From: Duncaniella freteri
GTDB lineage: Bacteria > Bacteroidota > Bacteroidia > Bacteroidales > Muribaculaceae
Direction of reading: 5' to 3'
Assembly (NCBI RefSeq): GCF_004766125.1
Contig: NZ_SJSA01000002.1
Location: 682,001-746,000 of the forward strand
Length of the DNA: 64,000 bases
Part shown: positions 1-9,839 of the stretch, piece by piece
Position numbering within the stretch: the stretch's first letter is position 1
Layout: the number at the start of each line of letters is the position of its first letter
Notes under the pieces: model-generated
Database searches by the model: none
What the model was told of the DNA's origin: nothing
What the model saw: only the letters and a program-made list of their open reading frames with translations
Position numbers and translations under genes: made by a program

Positions 1-1584
1 ATCAGCGAGTTCGTAGCTCACCGCCACGAGGTGGTGATACGACGCACCAAGTTCGACCTCAGGAAAGCCCAGGAGCGGGCACACATCCTGGAGGGACTCA
101 TCATCGCATCACAGAACATCGACGAGGTGATCAAGATTATCCGCGCCGCCGCCGACACCAACGAGGCCCGCGAGAGGCTTAAGGAACGCTTCGCACTCAC
201 CGATCCGCAGACCGCTGCAATCGTTGAAATGCGTCTGCGCCAGCTCACAGGTCTCGAACAGGACAAGCTACAGGCCGATTACGAGGCTCTTGAAAAAGAG
301 ATCGCACGCCTCGAACTCATCCTTTCCGACGACTCAGTGTGCCGTGCCGTCATAAGGGACGAACTTATCGAGATCCGCGACAAGTACAGCGAGCCGCGCC
401 GCACCGACATCGACTATACCGCAGGCGACTTCAACGCCGAGGACTTCTATGCCGACGACGATATGATCATCACCATATCCCACCGCGGCTACATCAAGCG
501 CACTCAGCTCAGCGAATTCCGCGCACAGAACCGTGGCGGAGTGGGAGCAAAGGGGTCTGACACCCGCGACGAGGATTTCATCGAGCACATCTACCCCGCA
601 TCGATGCACAATTACATGCTTTTCTTCACTCAGAAAGGCCGCTGCTACTGGCTCAAAGTCTACGAGATTCCCGAAGGAGCGAAAAACTCAAAAGGCCGTG
701 CCATACAGAACATGCTCAACATCGAGCCCGACGACGCCATCAAGGCATTCATCTGCACCAAGAACCTTGGAGACGAGGAATTCGTTAACACCCACAATCT
801 CGTGTTCGCCACCAAGAAAGGCGTTATCAAAAAGACAAGCCTCAAAGCCTACTCTCGCCCGCGCGCCAAGGGAGTCAACGCCATAATAATACGTGAAGGC
901 GACGAACTTCTCAGCGTGGAAATGACCGACGGCAACAGCGAAATACTCATGGCAAACCGCAACGGACGTGCCATCAGGTTCCACGAAAGCAAGGTCCGCG
1001 AGATGGGACGCATGTCAACCGGTGTCCGCGGCATGGCTCTCGACGGAGACAACGACGAAGTGGTAGGACTCATATGCATGCCTGCCGACACCATTAACAA
1101 TGTAATGGTGCTCAGCGAACGTGGCTACGGCAAGCGCACTGCTCTCGACGTTGACGTAGAAGTCGATGGAAACACCGAGCGTGTCCCCGTCTACCGCATC
1201 ACCAACCGTGGAGGCAAGGGCGTACGCACAATGAACATCACCGAACGCACCGGCAAGCTTGTTGCCATCGTGAGCGTCAACGACGGAAACGACCTCGTGA
1301 TCATCAACAAGAGCGGTATCACCCTCCGCATCCATGTCAGCGACATCAAGGTGCAGGGAAGAGCCACACAGGGCGTGCGCATCATCAACCTCGACAAGCG
1401 TGGCGACTCAATCGCATCGGTATGCTGCGTCGATTCCGATCCCGAAGAGGAAGTGACCGAAGTCGAAGCTCAGGACGAACTCCTCGAAGACCTTATCGAC
1501 GATACCACCGTCGAAGAGATCGACGAGATTGAGGAAATCGACGATGAGGAGACCTCTGCTTCCGATGACGAATCCGAAGAATAA
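1..1584 (+). CDS. gyrA: DNA gyrase subunit A, C-terminal part (5' end outside window)
   Basis: The reading frame is open from base 1, beginning ISEFVAHRHEVVIRRT, so the gene starts upstream of the window. The 527 residues seen cover the end of the breakage-reunion/coiled-coil region (the hydrophobic helices around the RLRQLTGLE motif) and the C-terminal beta-pinwheel that wraps DNA. Pinwheel blades show as repeated basic Gly-rich turns: QNRGGVGAKG, RPRAKGVNAI, STGVRGMAL, NRGGKGVRTM and GRATQGVRI. QNRGGVGAKG sits at the GyrA-box position and points to gyrase rather than ParC. The last 45 or so residues are strongly acidic (repeated EE, DE, EI) and probably disordered. The catalytic tyrosine region is not in the window. 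GyrA works with GyrB to introduce negative supercoils. Confidence 0.96.
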   Translation: MSEFVAHRHEVVIRRTKFDLRKAQERAHILEGLIIASQNIDEVIKIIRAAADTNEARERLKERFALTDPQTAAIVEMRLRQLTGLEQDKLQADYEALEKEIARLELILSDDSVCRAVIRDELIEIRDKYSEPRRTDIDYTAGDFNAEDFYADDDMIITISHRGYIKRTQLSEFRAQNRGGVGAKGSDTRDEDFIEHIYPASMHNYMLFFTQKGRCYWLKVYEIPEGAKNSKGRAIQNMLNIEPDDAIKAFICTKNLGDEEFVNTHNLVFATKKGVIKKTSLKAYSRPRAKGVNAIIIREGDELLSVEMTDGNSEILMANRNGRAIRFHESKVREMGRMSTGVRGMALDGDNDEVVGLICMPADTINNVMVLSERGYGKRTALDVDVEVDGNTERVPVYRITNRGGKGVRTMNITERTGKLVAIVSVNDGNDLVIINKSGITLRIHVSDIKVQGRATQGVRIINLDKRGDSIASVCCVDSDPEEEVTEVEAQDELLEDLIDDTTVEEIDEIEEIDDEETSASDDESEE

Positions 1585-1645
1585 ATTTCCACTCTCCAAA
1601 ACTGAATTCTTAATATATCTACTCAATTCTAATAACCCTACTATT

Positions 1646-2869
1646 ATGAAAAAGATCTGCGTCCTGACACTCGGCATCATCGCCGCAGCGTCCATGTCAG
1701 CCCAGACTGCCACCGTCAAGGAGGCTGAGAAAGCTTTTAAGGGTGTTAACTCTTATAGCAGCTATCAGAATGCCGTAAAGACCATCACTCCGGCATTCTC
1801 CGATCCCGAGACATCGGGCAATGCACAGACCTACTGGATACCCGGCAAGGCAGGCTTCAAGCTCTATGATGATATGTACGGTCAGAAAATTATAGGCAAG
1901 GATGTCAACCTCGACGACATGGGTTCTGCTCTTCTCGATGGATACAACTACGCCCTCAAGGCTCTTAAGGTTGACACTGTGATTGACAAGAAAGGCAAAC
2001 CGAAGACCAAGTTCTCAAAGGAAATCGCAGGCACTATCGCCAACCACCACAATGACTTTGCCAACGCCGGCTCGGCTTTCTGGGACTCCAAGAACTATCC
2101 TAAAGCCTATGAGGCTTTCATGGCATATGTCGCTATACCCAACAACAAGAGCCTCGGCGAGTCAACACCGAAGGCTCTCCCCGACACTATTGCCGCACAG
2201 ATGGCCTACTATGCCGGACTCGCAGCATGGCAGGCAGAAAAGCTCCCTGAAGCCGCTGCCGCATTCGAGGAAATGATGCGTATCGGATATGACGACATAT
2301 CAGCTTACGACTATGCCTACTCAGTCGCATACCAGATGAACGATGAGGCAAAGAAACTCGAATACTCAAAGATTGCTTTCGAAAAATTCGGCACTGCAAA
2401 ACCCGACTTCCTTCAGCGCATAATCTCATCCTACATCACCGATAAGAAGTACGATGAAGCCCGCGAGCTTCTTGAGAAAGCAATCCAGGCCGATCCCAAG
2501 AACGGCACCTACTACTATCTCATAGGTGTACTCTACGACGACAAGGGAGAAAAAGAGAAATCACAGGAATCATTCAAGAAGGCTGTCGAAATCGATCCCG
2601 AAAACGCTATGGCAAACTTCAGCTACGGCACATCACTCATTCAGCAGTACGAGCGTCTCGACGAAAAGACAGGCGACATGAGCCAGGCCGACTACAACAA
2701 GTATCGTGCCGAGACCATGAACCCCCTTCTTAAAGAGGCTTCAGTATACCTCGAAAAAGCCTATAAGCTCGACGACTCCATGAACAACGCCCTCACCAAC
2801 CTCAAGATTGTTTACTACAATCTTAACGACGGCGAGAACCTCAAACGTGTTGAGAACCTTCTCCTCTAA
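1646..2869 (+). CDS. Exported tetratricopeptide-repeat protein
   Basis: A 407-residue protein starting MKKICVLTLGIIAAASMSAQ, a typical signal peptide with predicted cleavage near SAQ, so it should be periplasmic or surface-attached. Several TPR-like helical pairs are visible in the second half, for example around ARELLEKAIQADPKNGTYYYLIGVLY and the following FKKAVEIDPENAMANFSYG unit. The middle has further helix pairs (AYYAGLAAWQ, LPEAAAAFEEM). An upstream in-frame TTG inside gyrA would give a longer frame, but the ATG at 1646 with its signal peptide is clearly the better start. It follows gyrA by 61 nt and is closed by a strong terminator. TPR proteins are scaffolds; the partner cannot be told from the sequence. 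Confidence 0.85.
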   Translation: MKKICVLTLGIIAAASMSAQTATVKEAEKAFKGVNSYSSYQNAVKTITPAFSDPETSGNAQTYWIPGKAGFKLYDDMYGQKIIGKDVNLDDMGSALLDGYNYALKALKVDTVIDKKGKPKTKFSKEIAGTIANHHNDFANAGSAFWDSKNYPKAYEAFMAYVAIPNNKSLGESTPKALPDTIAAQMAYYAGLAAWQAEKLPEAAAAFEEMMRIGYDDISAYDYAYSVAYQMNDEAKKLEYSKIAFEKFGTAKPDFLQRIISSYITDKKYDEARELLEKAIQADPKNGTYYYLIGVLYDDKGEKEKSQESFKKAVEIDPENAMANFSYGTSLIQQYERLDEKTGDMSQADYNKYRAETMNPLLKEASVYLEKAYKLDDSMNNALTNLKIVYYNLNDGENLKRVENLLL

Positions 2870-2912
2870 TACATCCGACAAGACAGAGAATACTCTCGAC
2901 ATTTAAATACTC

Positions 2913-2982
2913 AAAAGGAGGGTGTGTCAGAATATTGTGGAATTAAAAAATACCGCTAATCGATGACACGCTCTCCTTTTTT
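2913..2982 (+). terminator. Rho-independent terminator after the TPR gene
   Basis: A 17-bp stem (2913-2929 with 2964-2980, containing two G.U pairs) closes a 34-nt loop, and the second arm runs into a run of six T at 2977-2982. It separates the gyrA/TPR unit from the DUF1599 gene. Confidence 0.8.
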
Positions 2983-3016
2983 CTATACATTGAACTTTCA
3001 TCACTTACCCTGTTAA

Positions 3017-3559
3017 ATGTCAACACTCGACCAATTCGACTCCGCCCTCTCCCTCTGCCGTGACATCTTCTCAAAGAAGCTTCGCGACTATGGTGCCTCA
3101 TGGCGCATCATGCGCCCTCGCTCGATCACTGACCAGCTTTACATCAAGGCAAAGCGTATCCGCACTCTTGAAGAGGAAGAAGCGATGGTCAACGAGGGTG
3201 TGCTCGGCGAATTCATGGCTATCATCAATTATGGTCTAATGGGGCTCATTCAGTTGCAGATCGGTTACGCCGACTCTGCCGACATCTCGCCTGAACGCGC
3301 CCTGGAGCTATATGATGAAAAGGTAAGGTTGGCACGTGAGCTCCTGGCAGCTAAGACCCACGACTATGGCGATGCATGGCGTGGCATGAGGGTAAACTCC
3401 TACACTGATTTCATTCTCACAAAGATACAGCGCGTCAAAGAGATCGAAGGAAACTCCGGGCGCACCATTGTATCGGAAGGCATCGACTCTAACTACCTCG
3501 ACATCATCAACTATGCCGTCTTTGCAGTCATCAAACTCACACAAGAGCCACAATCTTAA
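3017..3559 (+). CDS. DUF1599 (nucleotide modification associated) domain protein
   Basis: A 180-residue cytoplasmic protein made of two copies of one motif. The first copy has KLRDYGASWRIMR followed by TDQLYIKAKRIRTLEE and an INYGLMGLIQL helix. The second has KTHDYGDAWRGMR, TDFILTKIQRVKEIEG and INYAVFAVIKL. This matches the DUF1599 family, which is common in Bacteroidetes and usually carries two such copies; the biochemical role is not established. The ATG at 3017 gives the full first repeat. The 3' end overlaps the start region of the DoxX-like gene that follows, so the two are probably co-transcribed and translationally linked. Confidence 0.85.
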   Translation: MSTLDQFDSALSLCRDIFSKKLRDYGASWRIMRPRSITDQLYIKAKRIRTLEEEEAMVNEGVLGEFMAIINYGLMGLIQLQIGYADSADISPERALELYDEKVRLARELLAAKTHDYGDAWRGMRVNSYTDFILTKIQRVKEIEGNSGRTIVSEGIDSNYLDIINYAVFAVIKLTQEPQS

Positions 3560-4823
3560 GGAGCTGCTCTCACATCCTGCCGTTGTATGGATTCTACGAA
3601 TCGTCATCGGCGCGGTATTCATCCTCTCAGGCTTCGTCAAAGGTATCGATCCGTGGGGAAGTGTGATAAAGATATCCGAGTATTTCACTGTGTGGGGATT
3701 GGACATTCCTCGCTCCCTCATCGCCTGTGCGGCATTCGCTCTCGGAGCCTATGAATTCGTATGGGGATTCCTGCTGCTGCTCGGGTGCTACCGTAGAGTA
3801 TCGGTATGGGCACTGTCCGCCATGATGGCATTCATGCTCCCTCTCACCCTCTACATCGCCATTGCATCTCCGGTTGACGATTGCGGATGCTTCGGCGACT
3901 TCCTCATCATATCCAATACTGCGACTTTCATAAAAAATCTTTTCATCTCCGCCGGACTCATCTGTCTTATTCTATCCAACACAAAGGTCTCCGGAGCATT
4001 CATCCCATACATACAGTGGATCGTTGGCGGACTCGTCACAATCTACATTCTCACCATCGAACTTTACGGCTACAACGTGCAGCCGCTCATCGACTTCCGT
4101 CAATATTCCATAGGCACGTCGCTCATCCCTTCCGAAAGCGACGACGAGGATTCCGGTACTACCGTCTACGAGTTCACTTACTCCAAGGACGGCGAGGAAA
4201 GGACTTTCACCATCGATTCCCTGCCCGACTCCACATGGACATTCGTCAGCCGTCGGCTCATCGGCGGGAACGTGCTGTCCACCGACGGATTCACCATTGT
4301 TGAGGACGGCGAGGACATCACCGCCGACATAATCGACCCCGATACCGAACAGTTCATCATCACAATACCCGACATTGACAACGTCGATCTCTCTTATACC
4401 TACCTTATAAATGAACTGAACGATTTTATCTCCGGACACGGAGGCTCGCTCGTGGCACTCATAAACAGCAACGAGGAAGGGCTGGAGCGATGGAAGGACA
4501 TATCCATGGCCGCCTATCCCATTTACCAGGCCGACCCGAAAATGCTCAAGGAGCTGGCACGCGGACATGCCGCACTTGTCTACCTCGACCATGGCTCGGT
4601 GCAATGGAAACGCACCCTGTCGTCAATCGGTTACACATTCGTCACCGAGACCGATCCTGGTAGCCTTATTCCTAAACTTGACCCGAACACAGGCTATGTG
4701 CTGAAACTTATCACCGCTCCGTTTGTTATAATACTGCTTATACTTCTGGCACTCGATCACAGCGGCAAACTCCTCGCCTGGCATCTCTCCCACCGCCGCA
4801 TCCTCAAATCAAAAAAACAATAG
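3513..4823 (+). CDS. DoxX-like integral membrane protein
   Basis: About 436 residues. The N-terminal half has four or five membrane segments of DoxX type (WILRIVIGAVFILSGFVKGIDP, then a Phe/Leu-rich segment around LLLLGC and another around FMLPLTLYIAIA), with the family-like PVDDCGCFGD loop between segments. A periplasmic, acidic 200-residue domain follows, then a final membrane helix near LITAPFVIILLILLAL and a basic tail. This architecture, directly behind a DUF1599 gene, recurs in Bacteroidales and is catalogued there as a BT_3928-like family. The start is uncertain: the first ATG is at 3513, overlapping DUF1599 by 47 nt, and a TTG at 3468 is also possible. A role in electron transfer or lipid/redox balance is only a guess from DoxX. 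Confidence 0.75.
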   Translation: MPSLQSSNSHKSHNLKELLSHPAVVWILRIVIGAVFILSGFVKGIDPWGSVIKISEYFTVWGLDIPRSLIACAAFALGAYEFVWGFLLLLGCYRRVSVWALSAMMAFMLPLTLYIAIASPVDDCGCFGDFLIISNTATFIKNLFISAGLICLILSNTKVSGAFIPYIQWIVGGLVTIYILTIELYGYNVQPLIDFRQYSIGTSLIPSESDDEDSGTTVYEFTYSKDGEERTFTIDSLPDSTWTFVSRRLIGGNVLSTDGFTIVEDGEDITADIIDPDTEQFIITIPDIDNVDLSYTYLINELNDFISGHGGSLVALINSNEEGLERWKDISMAAYPIYQADPKMLKELARGHAALVYLDHGSVQWKRTLSSIGYTFVTETDPGSLIPKLDPNTGYVLKLITAPFVIILLILLALDHSGKLLAWHLSHRRILKSKKQ

Positions 4824-4826
4824 ACA

Positions 4827-6167
4827 ATGCGTTGGGACACCCTGATATCCGATAAACGGCTCGGTCTGGAACACTACCACGACCCGAAACCTGGAGCACG
4901 CAATGATTTTCAGCGTGACTTTGACCGCCTTGTGTTCTCATCCCCTTTCCGGCGGCTCCAGAACAAGACCCAGGTGTTCCCGCTTCCGGGCAACATCTTC
5001 GTCCACAACCGTCTTACTCACAGCCTCGAAGTATCTTGTGTGGGACGATCGCTGGCTCGTGAGGTAGCCATCCGTCTGCGCTCGCGCTACTCTGACGACA
5101 TCACCATACTCGATAGCCTCAGCTACATCGGTGATATCGTGGCGGCGGCATGCCTCGCCCATGACCTCGGCAACCCTCCGTTCGGACATTCCGGCGAAAA
5201 AGCCATACAGGCATATTTCAGTGAGGGTGCGGGCCGATCGCTCAGGGACAAGCTTTCTCCAAAAGAATGGGATGACCTGACCCACTTCGAAGGTAACGCC
5301 AACGCATTCCGGCTTCTCACCCACAGATTCAACGGACGCAGGAAAGGTGGATTCGCCATGACCTACTCCACCCTCGCCTCCATTGTCAAATATCCGTTTG
5401 AATCCTCCCTTGCAGGTTCCCATGGAAAATTCGGCTTCTTTACATCCGAAAAGGACGATTTCATAAAGGTTGCCGACGAGCTTGGCATGACCCGGCTCCA
5501 CACCGGGGACGGAGAGATAAGATATGCTCGCCACCCGCTCGTATACATAGTCGAGGCTGCCGACGACATATGCTACGAGATAATGGATATCGAGGATGCC
5601 CACAAACTGAAGATACTGTCGACCGACGAGATCATACCTCTGCTGCTCGGATATTTCGATGACACCCGCAAGGCACGCATCGAACATGTTATGTCAAACG
5701 TCGATGATCCCAACGAGCGTATAGCCTACCTGCGGTCATGCATCATAGGGATACTTGTGGAGAAATGTGCGGATGCCTTTGCGGCGCATGAGCAGGAAAT
5801 ACTTGACGGCTCATTCAGCGGTTCGCTCCTCGACCATATCACCCCGCTTGAGAAGGAATGCTACCGCAAGTGCGAGGAACTGTCCTGGAACAAGATATAC
5901 TGCGCGAGCGATGTCGTCGAGATCGAACTGGCAGGCACACGCATCATATCATTCCTTATCGACGAGCTTGTCAATGCGGTCAGCGACCCCACGCTCAACT
6001 ACTCCAGGCTGCTCCTTGCAAAAGTCCCCGAACAGTACGAAATCAACTCTCCCACCCTCTACGGAAAGATCCAGGCAATACTCGACCACATCTCAGGAAT
6101 GACCGATGTGTATGCTCTCGACCTTTACCGCCGACTTAACGGGATGAGTCTTAAAATCAACAATTAA
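4827..6167 (+). CDS. dgt: dNTP triphosphohydrolase (dGTPase family)
   Basis: A 446-residue HD-superfamily enzyme that hydrolyses dNTPs to the nucleoside and triphosphate, controlling dNTP pools. The family start is visible: FSSPFRRLQNKTQVFPL, then NRLTHSLEVS (first metal His), then AACLAHDLGNPPFGHSGEKA (the HD pair and the conserved His-Ser-Gly), and a later metal Asp in EAADDICYEIMD. The length fits the family. It begins 3 nt after the DoxX-like gene and ends 2 nt before the TPM gene, so it lies within an operon. Substrate preference (dGTP or a broader range) cannot be read from the sequence. Confidence 0.92.
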   Translation: MRWDTLISDKRLGLEHYHDPKPGARNDFQRDFDRLVFSSPFRRLQNKTQVFPLPGNIFVHNRLTHSLEVSCVGRSLAREVAIRLRSRYSDDITILDSLSYIGDIVAAACLAHDLGNPPFGHSGEKAIQAYFSEGAGRSLRDKLSPKEWDDLTHFEGNANAFRLLTHRFNGRRKGGFAMTYSTLASIVKYPFESSLAGSHGKFGFFTSEKDDFIKVADELGMTRLHTGDGEIRYARHPLVYIVEAADDICYEIMDIEDAHKLKILSTDEIIPLLLGYFDDTRKARIEHVMSNVDDPNERIAYLRSCIIGILVEKCADAFAAHEQEILDGSFSGSLLDHITPLEKECYRKCEELSWNKIYCASDVVEIELAGTRIISFLIDELVNAVSDPTLNYSRLLLAKVPEQYEINSPTLYGKIQAILDHISGMTDVYALDLYRRLNGMSLKINN

Positions 6168-6169
6168 CT

Positions 6170-7465
6170 ATGATACAGCATATCAAGCGTCACTTCATAT
6201 TACTTGTCAATATTGTTTTAGTTCTTACCGCATCGGCAATGACCGTCGACGAGGTCCCCAATGTGCACCTCGCATCACGTGCGCGCTACGTCTCCAATCC
6301 ATCGGGTGTTCTGTCCGAATCAGCTGTAAGTAGCCTTGATGCCGCCATAGCCCGCCTATGGGACAAGACTTCGGTTGAAATGGTGGTGGTTGCGATCGAC
6401 AGGATCGATCCGTCGATGACTCCTGAGGAATTCGCCACTGCCCTATTTGAGAAATGGGGTATCGGAAAGAGCGATAAGGACAACGGTCTGCTGCTGCTCA
6501 TATCGCGCGATGACCGCGCCGTGCAGATACGCACCGGTTACGGTCTTGAAGGGGTGGTCCCCGACATAATCGCCGGCCGCGTCATACGCGACGAGATAGT
6601 CCCGAGGTTCCGCAACGGCGACTACGACGGTGGCACACTGGCAGCCGTCAACCGCCTCTCTGCAGTGATCCTCGATCCCTCTGTACGCGAGGAGCTGATG
6701 TCTGCACAAAAGAACGACACCCCAAAATCCATATCCGACGGCTTTGACGGAGAAGAGGTGTTCTCATTCTTCCTTAAGGGAGCTTTGGCAATAGCCCTCA
6801 TCATGCTCGCAATAATCATATACTACATCCGGTCATCACGACGCATGGACGATGTGGAGCGGTGGAGATATCTCAACACCCTCTGGGTCCCGGCTGCTAT
6901 AGTAGCGTTCGCCACTCTCGGCATCGGAGCCATACCGTTTGCCATACTCTCCTGGAAGATGCACCGCGTGCGCCGTCACAGACGCTCATGCCAGCACTGC
7001 GGGGCTCGTATGGAACTTGTCGATGAGGTACACGACAATGATTATCTCACCCCGGCTCAGGACCTTGAAGAGAAACTAAAGTCGGTCGACTATGACGTGT
7101 GGCATTGCCCTAAATGCGCACAGACCGATATCTACCCATACGTCAACCGCTCCGCCAACTACATTGAGTGCCCCAACTGCCACGCCCGCACCATGACCCT
7201 GTCTGACCGTCGCATACTCCGGCAACCCACCACACACCGGGAAGGGGAAGGTGTCGATATCTACTATTGCCGCAACTGTGGCAACCATCACCAGAAACGT
7301 TTCGGCATCCAGCGCAAACCCGACATGGAGGCGGCTGCCGCAGGAGCTGTTCTCGGAAGCATGCTCGGAAGACGCCGCGGAGGCTTCGGTGGAGGTGGAG
7401 GCTTCGGCGGTGGCTCCTTTGGCGGAGGTTCAACCGGTGGCGGTGGCGCAGGCGGCTCATGGTGA
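6170..7465 (+). CDS. TPM-domain membrane protein with zinc ribbons and Gly-rich tail
   Basis: A 431-residue protein with an N-terminal signal/anchor (about residues 6-24). A TPM (YgcG) domain then spans roughly residues 35-180, containing SNPSGVLSESAVSSLD, the KDNGLLLLISRDDRAVQIRTGYGLEG core and GRVIRDEIVPRFRNGDY. Two membrane helices lie near residues 200-255. A cysteine-rich region has four CxxC knuckles (CQHC, CPKC, CPNC, CRNC), probably one or two cytoplasmic zinc ribbons. The tail is made of Gly with Phe, Ser and Thr. TPM proteins are linked to membrane protein maintenance and photosystem repair in other lineages; here the role is unknown. It sits 2 nt behind dgt. Confidence 0.85.
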   Translation: MIQHIKRHFILLVNIVLVLTASAMTVDEVPNVHLASRARYVSNPSGVLSESAVSSLDAAIARLWDKTSVEMVVVAIDRIDPSMTPEEFATALFEKWGIGKSDKDNGLLLLISRDDRAVQIRTGYGLEGVVPDIIAGRVIRDEIVPRFRNGDYDGGTLAAVNRLSAVILDPSVREELMSAQKNDTPKSISDGFDGEEVFSFFLKGALAIALIMLAIIIYYIRSSRRMDDVERWRYLNTLWVPAAIVAFATLGIGAIPFAILSWKMHRVRRHRRSCQHCGARMELVDEVHDNDYLTPAQDLEEKLKSVDYDVWHCPKCAQTDIYPYVNRSANYIECPNCHARTMTLSDRRILRQPTTHREGEGVDIYYCRNCGNHHQKRFGIQRKPDMEAAAAGAVLGSMLGRRRGGFGGGGGFGGGSFGGGSTGGGGAGGSW

Positions 7466-7537
7466 CAACCGCATGCCATACCCTAATATCCAACAATATA
7501 TACTCCCAATATACTCCCACTGTAACACGCCCAATCA

Positions 7538-8905
7538 TTGATCACACAAATAGCTGACTTTCTGTGCGGTTATCCGCTCTTCATCCTTCTGATAGGGGGA
7601 GGTTTCTTCCTGTTCTTCTACTCAGGAATGGTGTCGCTGCGCCGTCTCCCGGATGCGATGCGCGTATTGCGCGACAGGCATAGCCGCGAATCGGGCAACC
7701 AGATATCATCTCTACAGGCTCTTGCGTCAGTGGTGGCAGCCACTGTAGGCATGGGCAACATTGCCGGAGTGGCGATCGCCCTGGTCATGGGTGGTCCGGG
7801 TGCCATATTTTGGATGTGGGTAAGCGCGCTCGTCGGCATGTCAACCAAATTCCACGAGGGAGTCCTTACCACGCGCTACAAAGTAGCCTTGCCCGACGGC
7901 ACTCCCGCAGGAGGCACCATGCACATAATCGACAGGGGGCTTGGTCCGCGCTGGCACTGGCTTGCGGTGACTTTTGCTGTGGCAGGAATGTTCGGTACAC
8001 TCTGCATCATGAACGCCAATCAGCTCACCGAGGCAGTAGTCGCCACATTCACCACCCCTCAATGGCTTGGGAGCAATCACTTCATCAGTACACTCGCTTC
8101 GGCATCAGGCTGGAGCCACCTAAGCGTGTTCCGCCTCATTGTCGGACTGTCAATCGCAGTGGTTGTCACCCTCGTAGTCATCGGCGGAGTCAGGAGGATA
8201 GCCCATGTCGCCACATGGCTTGTGCCGTTCATGGTAGGATTATATTTCCTGAGCGTGCTCTACATAGTGGTGACCCACATATCCGAAGTCCCTGAAGTGT
8301 TCCGCTCCATCTTCACTGAAGCATTCAGTCTGCGTGCCGGCTGGGGAGCCTTGGCAGGGATCGCCATCATCGGAGCCCGACGCGCCGCCCTCGTCAACGA
8401 CGCAGGCGTGGGCACGGCAACCATAATGCACGGAGCATCGACCAACACCAATCCTGCCCGCGAAGGGCTCATAGCCATGCTCGGTCCGGGCATAGATTCC
8501 GGGCTTGTGTGCACCCTCACGGCTCTCGCCATACTCCTGTGCGGCGATATCGAGGCTGCAGGAGGCATAAAGGGTCTTGAGGTGGCTATGGGAGCATTCG
8601 GCAAGGCGATCCCCTACGGCGAATACCTGCTCATGCTCATAGTGCTCTGTTTCGCATTGTCATCAATGTTCAGCTACAGTTTCTACGGACGCCGGTGTGC
8701 CGCCTATCTGTTCGGAGAGAAACGCGCTCGCGCCTACACATGGTTCTTCATAGCCACAATGGTGATATTCGCTGTCATCCCACTCGGCATAGCCGTAGGA
8801 TTCTGCGACCTGTTTTATGCCCTTATGGCATTTCCAACCATGATCACACTGCTGCTTCTGCGCAAGGAGGTTAGACAGGAAATCAAAAAGTTTTCAACAT
8901 TTTAA
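7538..8905 (+). CDS. Sodium:alanine/glycine symporter (AGCS family)
   Basis: A 455-residue inner-membrane protein with about ten hydrophobic segments. Family marks are the FYSGMVSLRRLPDAMR start region, ASVVAATVGMGNIAGVAIAL (sodium-site region), GGPGAIFWMW and MHGASTNTNPAREGLIAM. It imports alanine or glycine with Na+. The frame is closed by a stop only 12 nt upstream of the TTG at 7538, and the next ATG would remove the first membrane segment, so TTG is the probable start codon. No promoter is obvious in the 72-nt gap, so it may be read from upstream. Confidence 0.9.
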   Translation: MITQIADFLCGYPLFILLIGGGFFLFFYSGMVSLRRLPDAMRVLRDRHSRESGNQISSLQALASVVAATVGMGNIAGVAIALVMGGPGAIFWMWVSALVGMSTKFHEGVLTTRYKVALPDGTPAGGTMHIIDRGLGPRWHWLAVTFAVAGMFGTLCIMNANQLTEAVVATFTTPQWLGSNHFISTLASASGWSHLSVFRLIVGLSIAVVVTLVVIGGVRRIAHVATWLVPFMVGLYFLSVLYIVVTHISEVPEVFRSIFTEAFSLRAGWGALAGIAIIGARRAALVNDAGVGTATIMHGASTNTNPAREGLIAMLGPGIDSGLVCTLTALAILLCGDIEAAGGIKGLEVAMGAFGKAIPYGEYLLMLIVLCFALSSMFSYSFYGRRCAAYLFGEKRARAYTWFFIATMVIFAVIPLGIAVGFCDLFYALMAFPTMITLLLLRKEVRQEIKKFSTF

Positions 8906-8927
8906 CACGTTTTGTTACTCCCCGGCA

Positions 8928-8957
8928 TTGATTATCCGAAGATTTTTGGTTACTTTG
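8928..8957 (+). promoter_or_regulatory. Bacteroidetes-type promoter of parAB
   Basis: TTG at 8928-8930, then exactly 19 nt, then TTACTTTG at 8950-8957, close to the TAnnTTTG -7 consensus. It leaves a leader of about 55 nt before parA. Confidence 0.6.
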
Positions 8958-9017
8958 CAAAGAAATTGCCATGACTCGCCACCTACCTGACGTCAGCATG
9001 GCAGATATACCGAAGAT

Positions 9018-9782
9018 ATGGGCAAAATCATCGCTATAGCCAATCAGAAAGGGGGTGTGGGCAAAACCACCACCACCATCAATCTGGCGGCGTCTCTCGC
9101 CGCCGAGGGTCAGCGTACCCTGATCATCGATGCCGACCCTCAGGCCAACGCCACCTCAGGCTACGGAATCGACCCAAAGACAATGCCGTCGTCCATATAC
9201 GAGTGCCTCGTGGACGACTATCCTATTGACGGCTCCCAGGTTGCCACCTGCTGCGAAGGGCTCGATCTCGTAGGCTCGCGTATCGACCTCGCCGGAGCTG
9301 AAATCGAACTCATCAACAAGCCTGCGCGAGAGAACGTGCTGAAGAGGGCGATATCATCGGTGACCGACAAATACGACTACATCCTCATAGACTGCTCCCC
9401 ATCGCTCGGACTGATCACAGTCAACGCCCTCACGGCAGCCGACTCCGTGATAATCCCTGTCCAGGCCGAGTACTTTGCTCTCGAAGGCATAACCAAGCTG
9501 CTCAACACCATACGCATCATAAAGTCACGTCTGAACCCCTCTCTTGAGATCGAAGGCTTCCTCCTCACGATGTACGACGCACGTCTGCGCCTTGCCAACC
9601 AGATATACGAGGAGCTTAAAGGACACTTCGGCTCAATGGTATTCGACAGCGTGATCCCGCGCAACATACGTCTGAGCGAAGCTCCGAGCCATGGGCTCCC
9701 TGTGATACTCTACGACCCATTGTCGCGCGGCTCCACATCACATATCGCACTCGCAAAAGAACTCATCGCAAAAAATTCATAA
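9018..9782 (+). CDS. parA: Chromosome partitioning ATPase ParA (Soj)
   Basis: A 254-residue deviant Walker-type ATPase. Signature motifs are NQKGGVGKTTTTINLAASL (Walker A with the second lysine), LIIDADPQANAT (Walker A' Asp) and YILIDCSPSLGLITVNAL (Walker B). With ParB it positions and segregates chromosome origins. It has its own promoter and is followed after 57 nt by parB. Chromosomal parAB usually lies within the origin half, but no parS-like palindrome was seen in this window. Confidence 0.96.
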   Translation: MGKIIAIANQKGGVGKTTTTINLAASLAAEGQRTLIIDADPQANATSGYGIDPKTMPSSIYECLVDDYPIDGSQVATCCEGLDLVGSRIDLAGAEIELINKPARENVLKRAISSVTDKYDYILIDCSPSLGLITVNALTAADSVIIPVQAEYFALEGITKLLNTIRIIKSRLNPSLEIEGFLLTMYDARLRLANQIYEELKGHFGSMVFDSVIPRNIRLSEAPSHGLPVILYDPLSRGSTSHIALAKELIAKNS

Positions 9783-9839
9783 CGACAACCCCTTCTCTCC
9801 GGGACCACTGACCCACCCATCCGGATTAAACAAACAATC

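Noticed and set aside
3468..3512. TTG start for the DoxX-like gene
   Set aside because: It would add 15 residues read within the DUF1599 gene without any family likeness; the ATG at 3513 is preferred, though not proven.
4938..5687. 249-codon minus-strand frame inside dgt
   Set aside because: Antisense shadow of a strongly conserved enzyme gene, with no signal peptide or motif.
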